Assembly (NCBI GenBank): GCA_015661985.1
Contig: DQVB01000391.1
Location: 1-43,394, forward strand
DNA: 43,394 bases
DNA from: Planctomycetota bacterium
GTDB taxonomy: Bacteria > Planctomycetota > Planctomycetia > Pirellulales > Thermoguttaceae
Direction of reading: 5' to 3'
Position 1 is the first letter of the stretch. Each line of letters starts with the position of its first letter. Below the pieces are notes generated by a model. That model had not been told where the DNA came from and did not search any database. It worked only from the letters and a program-made list of their open reading frames with translations. Made by a program: the position numbers and the translations under genes. This document shows, one piece after another, positions 1 through 9,177 of the stretch.

Positions 1-370
1 CCTCGCTCACCTGGCGGCGGCTGAGGGTCTGTAGACAGAGCTTCATCGAAGCGATAGGCGATTTGAATTCGTGGGTCACGCTATCGATGAAGTTCGACTG
101 GCGACGGTTGAGGTTGATCGTCTTGATGGAGAGCCCCAGATAGATGATCACACCCACCAGCAGCAAGACCAAGAAAGCGGACCCCACCGAAAGCAGGGTC
201 CAACTGAGACCGGCCAGCCGCGGCGCCCCCACAATGCCGAGCGTGGCCAGAAACACCCAGCCCACGGCCAACACGACCAGGATGGCGGTCATGGCTATGG
301 CCAGGATGATGGGCAAACCGAGCGAACGGCGGGCGGACATGGCAAGAACGCTCGTGAGCGAAGGTCCCAT
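1..370 (-). CDS. Sensor histidine kinase, 5' part only (cut by the left window edge)
   Basis: The first 123 residues of a membrane-bound sensor histidine kinase; the rest lies beyond base 1. Two hydrophobic segments are visible at about residues 19-44 and 56-82, with only a short loop between them, so there is little periplasmic sensor domain. They are followed directly by an H-box (DSVTHEFKSPIASMK) with the phospho-accepting histidine at about residue 100. No HAMP or PAS domain lies between membrane and H-box. The start is the ATG at 370; an in-frame ATG at 340 is an alternative, and neither has a strong ribosome site. It lies downstream of the radical SAM gene on the same strand, 94 bp away. 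The ATPase domain and any partner regulator are outside the window, so the signal is unknown. Confidence 0.8.
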   Translation of the reverse strand, partial: MGPSLTSVLAMSARRSLGLPIILAIAMTAILVVLAVGWVFLATLGIVGAPRLAGLSWTLLSVGSAFLVLLLVGVIIYLGLSIKTINLNRRQSNFIDSVTHEFKSPIASMKLCLQTLSRRQVSE

Positions 371-464
371 TGCCAGCGAAGTCTCATCAATCCTAGCACA
401 GCCCTGCGGCCCCCGTCAACGGTCGGCGCGGCGGGGTTACGGACCAGGTTCGCAGGGGGTCATC

Positions 465-2276
465 TCAGCCCCCGGCCACCACGGCCAACGGATCGGGGGC
501 GGGGCGGCTTCCCCGCTCCACTGTGGGGACGACCACACTCTGGCAGGGCTCCAGGCCTTCGGCCTTCGGGACGGCTGTTCGCCAGGCCGCTTCGTTGGCT
601 TCGTAGAAGGTAGGGGGCTCGTAGGTCCAGCCGCTGGCCAGGCGCTTTGCTTCCCGCCGTGTCTTCCAGAGCACGTAAGGTCCCCCCAGGACCGCGGCGA
701 CCCGCGACTTCCAGCCGAAATGGCGGTGCAGCTCGCCGAGGATCTCCCGCATCTTGGCGTACATGCGAGGCTGGTGGCGATAGTAGCCTTTCATGGCGGC
801 CAGCACGGCGGAATAAGTGGTGTCCAACTCACGCGCCTCCCAGGCGAAACGGCGGCGGATACGCGCGTGCGGATGGTTCCGGTACCGCTTCCAACCGGCC
901 AGGGTGGTGCGCACGATCCGCGCCACACTGGGCCCGTTCACCTCGAAGTCGCGGCGGAACGCTCGCCGCAACAGCTCCGTCTCCGCGCCCTCCGGGATGT
1001 GGGGATGCCGGTAATTGAAAATGTATTGCCCGTGGATGTCCGCCACATGATACTCGTCTTCGCCCTTCATGCGGCCCTGGGCGGAAAGCTCCGCAAAAAG
1101 CGGCGTTCCCGGAATCGGCGTGTACAGCATGAACTGATGGAAGTCCGTGTCGTAGCGCACGGCGTAGTCGATTACCGCGTCGATGTTCTCCGGGGTGTGG
1201 TCTTCCAGGCCGATGATCGTGGAGCCCAACACCCGAATGCCATGCGACTGGAGCTGGCGCACCAGCTGGAACGTGTCCGTGCCGCGGAGCTTCGCATAGC
1301 GGCTGTCCTTGCCCTCCAGGCCCATCCAGACCCACGAGATACCCAGTCCCACCAGCTGCTCCATGGAATAGCGACGCAACACATTGGCTGAGCTGAATAC
1401 GTGCAGCGCCCATGCTTTGTCATGCGCCTCCATCAGCTCCAGCAGCCGCAGGGCGCGCTTGCGATGGAGCAGGAAGTTCTCGTCCATCACAAAGAACGAA
1501 CAGACCTGCATGGCCTCCTCCACCTGGCACATGATCTGGAAAAGCTCATCGCCCGTTTCGTAGAAGTCGATGAACTTGCCTTTCCCGCCGAACATCGCCG
1601 AGGTGGAGCAGAAGTTGCAGCCCATGGGGCAACCCACCGACGGAATAATCGTGGCCGCCACATCCCCAGGTCTCTCCCGCGCGGAGATCCCCATGTTTCG
1701 CGTACCGAAGGCCGAAAGGATCAGCGGATGACGGATGGGAGCGTCCTCGTCCTGGCCCAAGAACCGCCGGAACCACCGCACCCCCTCGCCCTTGACCACC
1801 CAATCCGCATCGACCCGCTGGTCCAGGTCGGGCACATTGGCGATGTGGCCGCCCACGACGATGGTGGCCTCCGGCTGATACTGCCGGACCAGTTGGCACA
1901 TCTTCCGCACTTTGAGGAGGTTGGGGATGATGCTGCTGATGCCGACCACGTCATAGGGACGGCTCCGGAGTTCCTGGACGAATCGCTCCAAGCTGGGGAA
2001 ATCCAAAACGGTGCACGGGGCATCCAGGTTGCACTGGATGAGCATCAATCCCCATGAACGATGGAACATGCGCACCGAAAAAGGGCCCTGCTCCCGGGTG
2101 ACCTGGTTGTGGTAGAGCTCCATCGGGTTCATCCGCCGACTACCGTACTGGTCGTCCTCGCCGTACGGACCAAAGACGCTGGCCAGTAATACGCGAGCCC
2201 GGGATCCCAACGGATGAGTCGCCTTGGGGGAATGGGCAGCGAACTGGATTCTGGTAGGTCGATCAAGGGCTGGCAT
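465..2276 (-). CDS. B12-binding-domain radical SAM protein
   Basis: A 603-residue radical SAM enzyme. The cluster motif CPMGCNFC gives cysteines at about residues 216, 220 and 223 (CxxxCxxC), the ligands of the SAM-cleaving 4Fe-4S cluster. Residues about 80-175 look like a Rossmann-type cobalamin-binding domain (VVGISSIIPN, IVVGGHIANVPD, DWVVKGEG), the arrangement known from B12-dependent radical SAM enzymes. A long C-terminal domain (residues about 440-603) is rich in Arg, Trp and Tyr. The reading frame stays open upstream to 2765, but I chose the ATG at 2276 because GGAGAGG lies 9 bases before it and family similarity begins shortly after. The substrate cannot be told from sequence; there are no clear pathway neighbours. 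Methylation, ring rearrangement and lipid modification are all possible for this family. Confidence 0.85.
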   Translation of the reverse strand: MPALDRPTRIQFAAHSPKATHPLGSRARVLLASVFGPYGEDDQYGSRRMNPMELYHNQVTREQGPFSVRMFHRSWGLMLIQCNLDAPCTVLDFPSLERFVQELRSRPYDVVGISSIIPNLLKVRKMCQLVRQYQPEATIVVGGHIANVPDLDQRVDADWVVKGEGVRWFRRFLGQDEDAPIRHPLILSAFGTRNMGISARERPGDVAATIIPSVGCPMGCNFCSTSAMFGGKGKFIDFYETGDELFQIMCQVEEAMQVCSFFVMDENFLLHRKRALRLLELMEAHDKAWALHVFSSANVLRRYSMEQLVGLGISWVWMGLEGKDSRYAKLRGTDTFQLVRQLQSHGIRVLGSTIIGLEDHTPENIDAVIDYAVRYDTDFHQFMLYTPIPGTPLFAELSAQGRMKGEDEYHVADIHGQYIFNYRHPHIPEGAETELLRRAFRRDFEVNGPSVARIVRTTLAGWKRYRNHPHARIRRRFAWEARELDTTYSAVLAAMKGYYRHQPRMYAKMREILGELHRHFGWKSRVAAVLGGPYVLWKTRREAKRLASGWTYEPPTFYEANEAAWRTAVPKAEGLEPCQSVVVPTVERGSRPAPDPLAVVAGG

Positions 2277-3018
2277 GTTCGGAATCCTCTCCAATGGGGT
2301 GCCGTCCCGCTTGCCGTAGGTGCGGCGTCTTCCACGCGGTCGGGGCGATCGGGCAATCATAGCCTCTATCGCCTCCCCACAGGTCAACGATACGTCTGCA
2401 TTGTGTAAAACCTTTGTAATAGCCGGCCTGAGTGCATCTTCAGCCGGCCATCCGCCCTGCCGCTGGCTGCCCCGGGCACGGCAGCCTGGGGGGGCACGCC
2501 TTGGCCCGGGCCCCGGCGTCTCTCGGCTTGCAAGTCTCCGGGGACCCGGAGACGGCGGCCAGGCCTTCGCGCATCGGCCACCACAGGGCGCAGACGCCCA
2601 TGGCTGGCGCGTAAACCGGAGGGACTCGCCCGACGAAAACCGATGCCGCCATCCCCAGAAGCGCACGCCCACCGAAGTTGCCCTCCGGCGCGGGGGCTCG
2701 TCTCCGCGCCGGGCTTTCGCCGGCAGCGGGACGGGCACGGACGGTTGACAACGGGCTCGGGGCACCGGTAGGGTCGAGGTGTATTCCCCGTCAATGCCGT
2801 CGCGAGACGCTTTCGCCCTGGGCCGATGAACAAGGTCAGCGAGTCTCGTGGGACAAGCGTCCCCGCTTCTCCCGGTTGCCCGGATTCGATCACCCAGACT
2901 GCCTCAACAGACGTATCCTCATGTTCCGGGCAAGCGAGGACGCTTACCCAACGACTCTTTCCTCAGCTCAGCTTTCGCCCTGTTTCCCGCTCCCTTTCCT
3001 CAACCAAGGAGACTGGCC
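2277..3018. other. Divergent intergenic region (742 bp)
   Basis: This is the space between the divergently read radical SAM gene and the YbaK gene. Open frames cross it on both strands, but none has a recognisable family, a ribosome site or a plausible codon pattern. Apart from a possible promoter at 2745-2774, I see no RNA gene, repeat or clear terminator. Confidence 0.5.
2745..2774 (+). promoter_or_regulatory. Possible sigma-70 promoter upstream of the YbaK-type gene
   Basis: A perfect -35 hexamer TTGACA (2745-2750) is followed after 18 bp by TAGGGT (2769-2774), which matches the -10 consensus only partly. It would give a leader of about 240 bases before the ATG at 3019. Position and strand fit; the weak -10 makes this tentative. 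Confidence 0.3.
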
Positions 3019-3486
3019 ATGCCCGTCAAACGGCTCAAACAGTTTCTGGACAGCCACAACGTGAATTACATCAGCATCACTCATTCGCCGGCCATCACCG
3101 CCCAGGAGATCGCCGCCAGCGCCCATGTGCCTGGCAAGGAATTGGCCAAGACCGTGATGGTCAAAATCGATGGCAAGATGGCGATGGCGGTCCTGCCGGC
3201 GTCGTACAAAGTCGACTTTCAGCTCTTGCGGGAGGCAGCCGGAGCCGAACAGGTCGAATTGGCCGACGAGCGTGAATTCAAAGACATGTTCCCCGAATGC
3301 GAAGTGGGAGCCATGCCGCCCTTTGGGAACCTCTATGACATGGAAGTCTACGTGTCTCGCAGCCTGGCCGAGGATGAGCAGATCGCCTTCAACGCCGGGA
3401 GCCACACGGAGCTGATCCGGTTGGCCTACCAGGACTTCGAGCGGCTGGTGAAGCCCAAGGTCGTACGGTTGGCTGCGAAAGACTGA
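3019..3486 (+). CDS. YbaK/EbsC-family aminoacyl-tRNA deacylase
   Basis: A 155-residue, single-domain YbaK-type protein. Relatives hydrolyse mischarged aminoacyl-tRNAs, such as Cys-tRNA(Pro), in trans, or act as stand-alone editing domains. The family pattern is clear: an N-terminal HSPAITAQEIAASAHVPG segment, the conserved LAKTVMVKIDGK strand with its lysine, a central MPPFGNLYDMEVYVS and a C-terminal IAFNAGSHTELIRLAYQDFERLVKP. Length matches the family. The start is the ATG at 3019, with AAGGAG 8 bases upstream; the frame is open further upstream but that part is not family-like. The gene stands alone, converging with the UroD-family gene 43 bp downstream. Which tRNA it edits is not evident. 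Confidence 0.85.
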   Translation: MPVKRLKQFLDSHNVNYISITHSPAITAQEIAASAHVPGKELAKTVMVKIDGKMAMAVLPASYKVDFQLLREAAGAEQVELADEREFKDMFPECEVGAMPPFGNLYDMEVYVSRSLAEDEQIAFNAGSHTELIRLAYQDFERLVKPKVVRLAAKD

Positions 3487-3529
3487 AATGGCTGCCCCCG
3501 CCGGCACGCCGCCCGGGTCGGGCTCTGGC

Positions 3530-4558
3530 TCAAGGCCGACCGCAGCGGGCTGCTCCGGCGGCCGCATCAAGGAAGGCCAGGATGTTTTCCAGCGGAACGT
3601 CGGCTTGGATCGTGATGGCTGGCTCCAGCAAATAGCCGCCGCCCCAGCCCATGGCTCGTTGCAGTCGCCGCACCTCCTGGCGGAGTTGTTCGGGGGTAGC
3701 TTGCACCAGCGTCTGCTGGGTGCCCAGTCCACCGAAGAAGGTCAAATGCCTGCCGAATTGGCGTTTCAATTCCAGGATGTCCATCGCCTCGGGCTGGATC
3801 GGGTGCAGGATGTCCAACCCCAGATCGACCAGGTCAGGCACGATGGCCCGCACGTTGCCGCAGGAGTGGAGCATCACGGCCTTGCCGCCCGCCTTGGCGC
3901 GGGCGATGATCCGGGCCAGCCGGGGCTTGATCAACTGGCGCCAGTCTCGGGGGCTGATGACCAAAGCTCGCTGGGTGCCGTAGTCGTCGCTCAACGCCAC
4001 GCCGTCGAAGGCAAACCGCTCCAGGAGGACTTCCAAGGTACCCAGCACGTATTGGGCGATCGCTTCCAACAGGTCTGCCACGAACGGCTTCTGGAGGGCC
4101 ACATAGGTGAGCAGCTGCTCCATACCACACATGAAAGAGGCCCGCTCCCAAAGGTCTCCGATCCAGAGGATTGTATACTGGGACGCGTTTCGGCAGCACC
4201 ATGGGCCCAGCTCGGCAAAACGGTACGGCGCGGAGGGATCGGGAAAGCGGTAGCCCTTCAGCGTAGGAGCGTTCAGGCACGGCCCCACAGGGCTGCCGCG
4301 GTCGATCGGGCTGGTGGCCCATACCACCCCGAATTCGTCCACCGCCCGCGGCCCGAACTGTTGCGGGTGGGCATAGAGGGGTTTGATGCTCCGCGGCCCG
4401 GCCATGCGGATGGGCAAGTCCAGAAACGCCTCGACCTCCTCAGTCCCGTAGTACACCTCCAACGATCGTCGGGGCTGCGGGGAAAGCGGCAGGTGGTACG
4501 GGACGGGCAGCCCGTCCTGGTGATCCAATACCCGCTGGACCCATTCCTTGTTGGACAC
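3530..4558 (-). CDS. Uroporphyrinogen decarboxylase (UroD/MtaA) family protein
   Basis: A 342-residue TIM-barrel protein of the UroD superfamily, which includes haem-pathway decarboxylases and methyl-transferring MtaA/CmuA-type enzymes. The C-terminal half has the motifs of the non-haem branch: the metal-site segment MLHSCGNVRAIVPDLVDLG, then DILHPIQPEAMDILELKRQFG and FFGGLGTQQTL. The HxCG pair suggests a zinc-dependent methyltransferase-like fold more than true HemE. No ATG is well placed. I use GTG at 4558, which has GGGAG 7 bases upstream and gives the usual family length; the frame is open to 4690. Corrinoid proteins or methyltransferase partners are not adjacent, so the substrate is unknown. 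Confidence 0.8.
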   Translation of the reverse strand: MSNKEWVQRVLDHQDGLPVPYHLPLSPQPRRSLEVYYGTEEVEAFLDLPIRMAGPRSIKPLYAHPQQFGPRAVDEFGVVWATSPIDRGSPVGPCLNAPTLKGYRFPDPSAPYRFAELGPWCCRNASQYTILWIGDLWERASFMCGMEQLLTYVALQKPFVADLLEAIAQYVLGTLEVLLERFAFDGVALSDDYGTQRALVISPRDWRQLIKPRLARIIARAKAGGKAVMLHSCGNVRAIVPDLVDLGLDILHPIQPEAMDILELKRQFGRHLTFFGGLGTQQTLVQATPEQLRQEVRRLQRAMGWGGGYLLEPAITIQADVPLENILAFLDAAAGAARCGRP

Positions 4559-4862
4559 CTTTGGGCTCCCTGGTGTAGCCAGCCTGGTGGCAGCCGACCT
4601 CGGGCCTCGCCATGGCCGGCGGCACCCTTCCGCACGAAGTCCACTCATGGTAACTTTAAGCGATTCTCGCAAGACCACGATGTCGCACACCGGGGCGGAT
4701 CAAGGTGCCGGGGGCTTGCGGGGCCGTTCGGCCGGGCGGAAGCCCGGTCGGTGGAGGTCTGGTGACAGCCTCTCACAACGTTGGCTGGCACGGGGCCCGA
4801 TGCCCTGGTCGGTGTAGATTATCTCCTCAACCAGGCTAAACTCCAACTGCGAAAGGGTTCCC
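4559..4862. other. Divergent intergenic region (304 bp)
   Basis: This lies between the UroD-family gene (minus) and the YhaM-like gene (plus). It holds a 6-bp GC hairpin with a GGAA loop (CCGGGC at 4732-4737, GCCCGG at 4742-4747). I could not identify a convincing promoter or a gene. Confidence 0.4.
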
Positions 4863-5837
4863 ATGGGCCGGCGCTTCGTCAAAGAGTTAGGGCAACAGGA
4901 AAGCGTTGACGAGGTGTTTCTTGCTTCCGGCAAACAGCTTCGCCCCAATCGAAACGGCAACTTGTATCTTCAGGTGGAGCTGTCCGATCGGACCGGAGCC
5001 ATCAGCGCCCGGATGTGGAACGCCACCGAGTCGCTGTATCGGTCTTTTGACAACGGGGACTACGTGCGGGTCTGCGGCACCACCCAGCTGTACCAGGGTT
5101 CCCTGCAGCTGATCGCCACCCGCTTGACAAAGGTCTTTCCGGAGGAGGTGCGGGAGGAGGATTTCGTGCCCTTGCCCTCGACGGCCCTGGAAAAGCTGGT
5201 GGCAAGGCTTTCCGAACTGCTCCGCAGCCTCGAGGACCCGCAGCTGAAGACGTTGGCCGAGTGCTTCTTGCTGGACGACCAGTTCATGGAACAGTTCGCT
5301 CGCGCCCCGGCGGGGGTGAAGCACCACCACGCCTACCAGGGCGGATTGCTGGAGCATGTGGTGAACCTCATGGAGGTGGCCAACCGCGTGGCGCCCTGTT
5401 ATCCCCAGATCAACCGCGATCTGCTGTTGGCCGGAGCGTTTCTGCACGACATCGGCAAGGTGAGCGAATTGAGCTACCAGCGCGAACTGGCCTACACGGA
5501 CGAGGGGCAGCTGATCGGGCACCTGGTGATGGGCGTGGGCCTATTGGACGCCAAGGTGCGGGAAGCGGAGAGGCTTTCCGGCGAGGCCTTTCCGGAGGAT
5601 CTGCTGCTGCGGCTGAAGCACATGATCGTCAGCCATCATGGTCAGTACGAGTTCGGTAGCCCCAAGCTGCCGATGACGCTGGAAGCACTGGCGCTATACT
5701 ACCTGGACAGCTTGGACGCCAAGGTCTTTGCCTTCCACCAACAGCTGGAGGACGACCCCAACGTGGACAGCTCGTGGACGTGTTTTCATCCGACGCTGGG
5801 GCGGAAGCTCTTCAAGGGGATCGTGGCGCCGGAATGA
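4863..5837 (+). CDS. YhaM-like 3'-5' exoribonuclease (OB-fold plus HD domain)
   Basis: A 324-residue protein of the YhaM type. In Firmicutes YhaM is a metal-dependent 3'-5' exonuclease acting on RNA and single-stranded DNA. Residues about 15-95 form an OB-fold-like nucleic-acid-binding domain (NLYLQVELSDRTGAISARMW). The HD phosphohydrolase domain follows with GVKHHHAYQGGLLEHVVNL (His165), FLHDIGKV (His195-Asp196), HMIVSHHGQYEFGSP (His258-His259) and YYLDSLDAKV (Asp285). Length and domain order match the family. The start is the ATG at 4863. RNase R follows 74 bp downstream on the same strand, suggesting an RNA-decay operon. The exact polarity and substrate are inferred from the family. Confidence 0.88.
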   Translation: MGRRFVKELGQQESVDEVFLASGKQLRPNRNGNLYLQVELSDRTGAISARMWNATESLYRSFDNGDYVRVCGTTQLYQGSLQLIATRLTKVFPEEVREEDFVPLPSTALEKLVARLSELLRSLEDPQLKTLAECFLLDDQFMEQFARAPAGVKHHHAYQGGLLEHVVNLMEVANRVAPCYPQINRDLLLAGAFLHDIGKVSELSYQRELAYTDEGQLIGHLVMGVGLLDAKVREAERLSGEAFPEDLLLRLKHMIVSHHGQYEFGSPKLPMTLEALALYYLDSLDAKVFAFHQQLEDDPNVDSSWTCFHPTLGRKLFKGIVAPE

Positions 5838-5911
5838 GCGGGCGACGGGCCGGCCTTTTGCGGCTGCGGGGTTGCCGGCCCTTCCCATTCCCATGCCGTA
5901 AGGACGGGGTG

Positions 5912-8158
5912 ATGGACCAGGGGGAACTGGAACAAGCCATTCTGGAGCATGTGGGTCAGCTGGGCTACGAGCCGGCCAAGCCGCGGGTGATTGCCCGGCG
6001 ATTGGGCATGGGGGGAGATGACGAGGCCCAGGTTCGGCGGGCGATCAAGCGCCTGGTGCATCAGGGCCGACTGCGGTACGGACCCAAGCACATGGTTCAA
6101 CCGGCCGATCCGACGCGCCCGCGCCCGGGGCGGGTGGTGGGCGTGTTCCGGCGGATGGAGGCCGGCTATGGCTTTGTGCGACCCTCGACGGTCCGGCCTG
6201 GGGAAACGGTCGAGGAGATCTTCATCCCGGCCCGCAGGACGCGCGACGCGGCTACCGGGGACGTGGTAGCCGTGGAGCTTTCCCGCAAGCGGGCTGGCCA
6301 GCCGCCGGGGCCCCGGGGCAAGATCGTCGAAGTGATCGAGCGCCAGACGCATCAGTTCGTGGGCACGTACAGCGAGTCGGCCGGGGCGGCGTACGTCGAG
6401 GTCGATGGGACGCTGTTCGCCCATCCGATTTACGTGGGCGACCCCGGCACGCATCGCGTACGCCCTGGGGACAAGGTGGTCATCGAAATGCTCCGGTTCC
6501 CTTCGCCCTTTCGGGAAGGCGAAGCGGTGATCACCGAGGTGCTCGGGCCCCTGAGCCGCCCGGGGGTGGATACGCTGAGCATCCTCCGCGAATTCAGCCT
6601 CCCTGAGGCGTTTCCCGAGGAGGTGGTGGAGGAAGCCCGCGCCGAAGCCGAGCGGTTCGATGAGGAGCAATTCGCCGATCGGGTCGACGCGACCAAGGAA
6701 ACCATCATCACCATCGATCCGCCCGACGCGAAGGATTTTGACGATGCCATCTCACTGGTCCCGCTGGAAGAGGGCCGCTGGCGACTGGGTGTCCATATCG
6801 CCGACGTGGCTCACTTCGTGCGACCGAAAACGGGACTGGACCGCGAGGCCCGTCAGCGGGCCACCAGCGTCTACCTGCCGGACCGCGTCATCCCCATGTT
6901 GCCCGAGTTGATCTCCAACGGGTTGGCCAGCCTTCAGCCGGGCAAACGGCGGCTGGCCAAATCGGTCTACATCGAACTGACGGCGGATGGACTGCCCGTG
7001 ACCACCGACATCCGCCGTTCGGTGATCAAGAGCCGCAAGCGGCTCACGTACCAGCAGGTGGACCAGGTGCTGGCCGATCCGGACCCGTGGCGACGCAAGT
7101 TGGGGGTGCGCGTGGTGGAGCTTTTGATGCGGATGCGCGAGTTGGCCAGGGTACTCCGCCAGCGCCGTTTCCGCCACGGTGCCCTGGAACTCTGCATGCC
7201 GGAGGTGGACGTTGACCTGGACCGGCACGGTCGCGTGGTGGGTGCCAGTGTGGTGCCGTACACCGAAAGCCATCAGATCATCGAAGAGTTCATGTTGGCG
7301 GCCAACGAGGCCATCGCCCGGTGGCTGGCGGAAAAGGAGATCCCCTTTTTGCGCCGGGTCCATCCCTCACCTACGCCGCGCAAGCTGAAGGCACTGACCG
7401 AGTTCGTCACAGAACTGGGACTGGCCGTCGGCAGCCTGGAGAACCGCTTCGAACTGCAGAAGCTGCTCCGCCATGTGACCGGCCGGCCGGAGCAGCATGC
7501 CGTGCACTACGCCGTGCTTCGGTCGCTGCCCCGGGCTGTTTACAGCCCCGAGCCGGCGGGGCATTACGCCCTGGCCAGCGACTGTTACTGCCATTTCACC
7601 TCGCCCATCCGCCGCTACCCCGACCTGACCGTCCACCGACTGGTCGACGCCGTGTTGGACGGCACGCGGCCAGCCATCGATGCGGATCAGCTGGTCGTGC
7701 TCGGCGAACACTGCTCCGAACAGGAACAGCGCGCCGAGGCTGCCGAGCGGGAACTAACCCGTCTGAAGCTGTTGGCCTATCTCAGCGATCGCATCGGCCA
7801 AGTCATGGAAGCCGTGGTGACCGGCGTGGAAAGCTACGGGCTCTTCGTCCAGGGCTTGGAGCTGCCCGCTGAAGGACTGATCCACATCAGCTCGTTGGCC
7901 GACGATTTCTATCGCTTCGACCGCGCCGGCCATACGCTGGCCGGCCACCGATCGGGCAACACGTTCCGGCTGGGCGACGTACTCCAGGTGGCCGTTCATC
8001 GCGTGGACCTGGAACGGCGCCAACTCGATTTCCGCCTGGTGGAAAAGCGCCGACCGAGCGAACGGGCGTTGGCCCCAGCCGGCCAGCGGGGGTACGTGGA
8101 GACGAAACGGAAAGGGTCGCCCAAGAAGACGACCAAGAAAAAACGCCGCAAGAAATGA
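5912..8158 (+). CDS. rnr: Ribonuclease R (RNB-family 3'-5' exoribonuclease)
   Basis: A 748-residue RNase R, a processive hydrolytic 3'-5' exonuclease that degrades structured RNA. The order is typical: an N-terminal winged-helix region (about 1-60), cold-shock-like domains (about 70-230), the RNB catalytic domain starting with TIDPPDAKDFDDAISL (metal-binding Asp269, Asp275, Asp277 and Asp278), and a C-terminal S1 domain (VMEAVVTGVESYGLFVQGL). A lysine-rich tail (KKTTKKKRRKK) ends the protein, as in RNase R rather than RNase II. I chose the ATG at 5912, preceded by AAGGACGGGG; an ATG at 5834 overlapping the upstream stop codon is in frame but would add 26 atypical residues. It follows the YhaM-like gene, probably in one transcript. 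Confidence 0.93.
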   Translation: MDQGELEQAILEHVGQLGYEPAKPRVIARRLGMGGDDEAQVRRAIKRLVHQGRLRYGPKHMVQPADPTRPRPGRVVGVFRRMEAGYGFVRPSTVRPGETVEEIFIPARRTRDAATGDVVAVELSRKRAGQPPGPRGKIVEVIERQTHQFVGTYSESAGAAYVEVDGTLFAHPIYVGDPGTHRVRPGDKVVIEMLRFPSPFREGEAVITEVLGPLSRPGVDTLSILREFSLPEAFPEEVVEEARAEAERFDEEQFADRVDATKETIITIDPPDAKDFDDAISLVPLEEGRWRLGVHIADVAHFVRPKTGLDREARQRATSVYLPDRVIPMLPELISNGLASLQPGKRRLAKSVYIELTADGLPVTTDIRRSVIKSRKRLTYQQVDQVLADPDPWRRKLGVRVVELLMRMRELARVLRQRRFRHGALELCMPEVDVDLDRHGRVVGASVVPYTESHQIIEEFMLAANEAIARWLAEKEIPFLRRVHPSPTPRKLKALTEFVTELGLAVGSLENRFELQKLLRHVTGRPEQHAVHYAVLRSLPRAVYSPEPAGHYALASDCYCHFTSPIRRYPDLTVHRLVDAVLDGTRPAIDADQLVVLGEHCSEQEQRAEAAERELTRLKLLAYLSDRIGQVMEAVVTGVESYGLFVQGLELPAEGLIHISSLADDFYRFDRAGHTLAGHRSGNTFRLGDVLQVAVHRVDLERRQLDFRLVEKRRPSERALAPAGQRGYVETKRKGSPKKTTKKKRRKK

Positions 8159-8350
8159 CGGCACACAGCATCGTGAGGCCGGTTCTCCTGAGCCGGGCTT
8201 TGCGACGGTCAGGAGCAGAACACGCTCGGCTCGGAGAACTCCGCTCAGAGAGCCAAGCTGCGGAGATGGCCAGCAGCGAGCCTGTCGCGCCCCGTCGGGC
8301 TTGTCAGCGCAGGTGCCGGCTGAACACAATGGTGCGTGAAAGGCAGAGCC

Positions 8351-8956
8351 ATGCACCTTTTCGCCATGCCCCCGCCCCCGTCAGCCGGCCAATGCTTCAT
8401 TTTGGCCCTCGTTTTTGGGCTGCTCGGGCACCAATGCTGCCGGATGGCCTTCAGGCGCCTGCGCGTTGGGCGTGAACCGGCTCGGTGTGCCAAGTGGGTC
8501 TCCACCGGTGCGCTGGCCGGCGGTTTGCTTGCTGCTCTCGCCGGGCCGATAGCATTGCCTCCTGGTGCCATGCCGCATTGGATTGGTTACAACGTCCAGG
8601 ATACGCTCATCCGCTCTTTCCTCGGCGCTTTAGCCGGCATCGTGCTCGCGTCGCTGGCCGTTCGCTCGACGAAGGAGGGCAAAGCATCGAGGCCCCGTCC
8701 CGATGCCTTCCAGTTCGGTGTTTCGGGGCTTCTGCTTTTCACAACGCTCGTCGGTTTTTCCTGCGCCATCTTTGCGTCGTCCGCCTCCGTGGGGTCCCTG
8801 GTGTTCCTCGAGCTGTTTGTCATGGTGTACCCCTTCGCTGTCGACGTCCGTTCCGGCCTGGCAGACGCTGGCCGTGGCACAGAGAAACGAGGGAACTCCG
8901 ACACCTCTGGGCCGTCTGAGGTGCTCGACGACCGGACGCCGCGAAAGAAGGCCTGA
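8351..8956 (+). CDS. Small multi-pass membrane protein of unknown function
   Basis: A 201-residue predicted membrane protein with no family I recognise. Hydrophobic segments lie at about residues 13-28 (CFILALVFGLLG), 50-66 (ALAGGLLAALAGPIA), 86-105 (FLGALAGIVLASLAV), 121-142 (VSGLLLFTTLVGFSCAIFAS) and 144-160. The fourth resembles the 'FSLRTLLLLVTLVA' segment common in uncharacterised planctomycete membrane proteins, but with too few matches to assign a family. The tail is charged and probably cytoplasmic. The start is the ATG at 8351, with GAAAGGCAG upstream; an ATG at 8336 is in frame. It lies 192 bp after RNase R on the same strand, with no obvious terminator between. Confidence 0.55.
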   Translation: MHLFAMPPPPSAGQCFILALVFGLLGHQCCRMAFRRLRVGREPARCAKWVSTGALAGGLLAALAGPIALPPGAMPHWIGYNVQDTLIRSFLGALAGIVLASLAVRSTKEGKASRPRPDAFQFGVSGLLLFTTLVGFSCAIFASSASVGSLVFLELFVMVYPFAVDVRSGLADAGRGTEKRGNSDTSGPSEVLDDRTPRKKA

Positions 8957-9177
8957 CGGATACCCTCGCGTGGCCCTGCGTTAGTTGCCTTGGGGCAGCG
9001 CTGCGTGATGGCTCGGCGCGTCGAGTGTGGCGGCGATATCGTTATCTGTAGCGACCGAGCTGGCTGCGGGGCCTCGGGGAATGTGTGGTTCCCACCAGCG
9101 CCTGGCTTGTGGACTCATCGTCCTGTCCCACACCCCGAGGCTCAGCCCCTTGGCATCCGGCCGGCGTCGGGCACCGC

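Noticed and set aside
144..1391. 415-codon plus-strand open frame
   Set aside because: It is antisense to the sensor kinase and radical SAM genes; the composition is low-complexity and no family is visible.
2277..2765. N-terminal extension of the radical SAM protein
   Set aside because: The frame stays open but the added residues are Arg/Pro-rich and unlike the family; a strong ribosome site marks the ATG at 2276.
4783..4802. TGGCAC motif upstream of the YhaM-like gene
   Set aside because: The required -12 TTGC/GC element is missing at the right distance.
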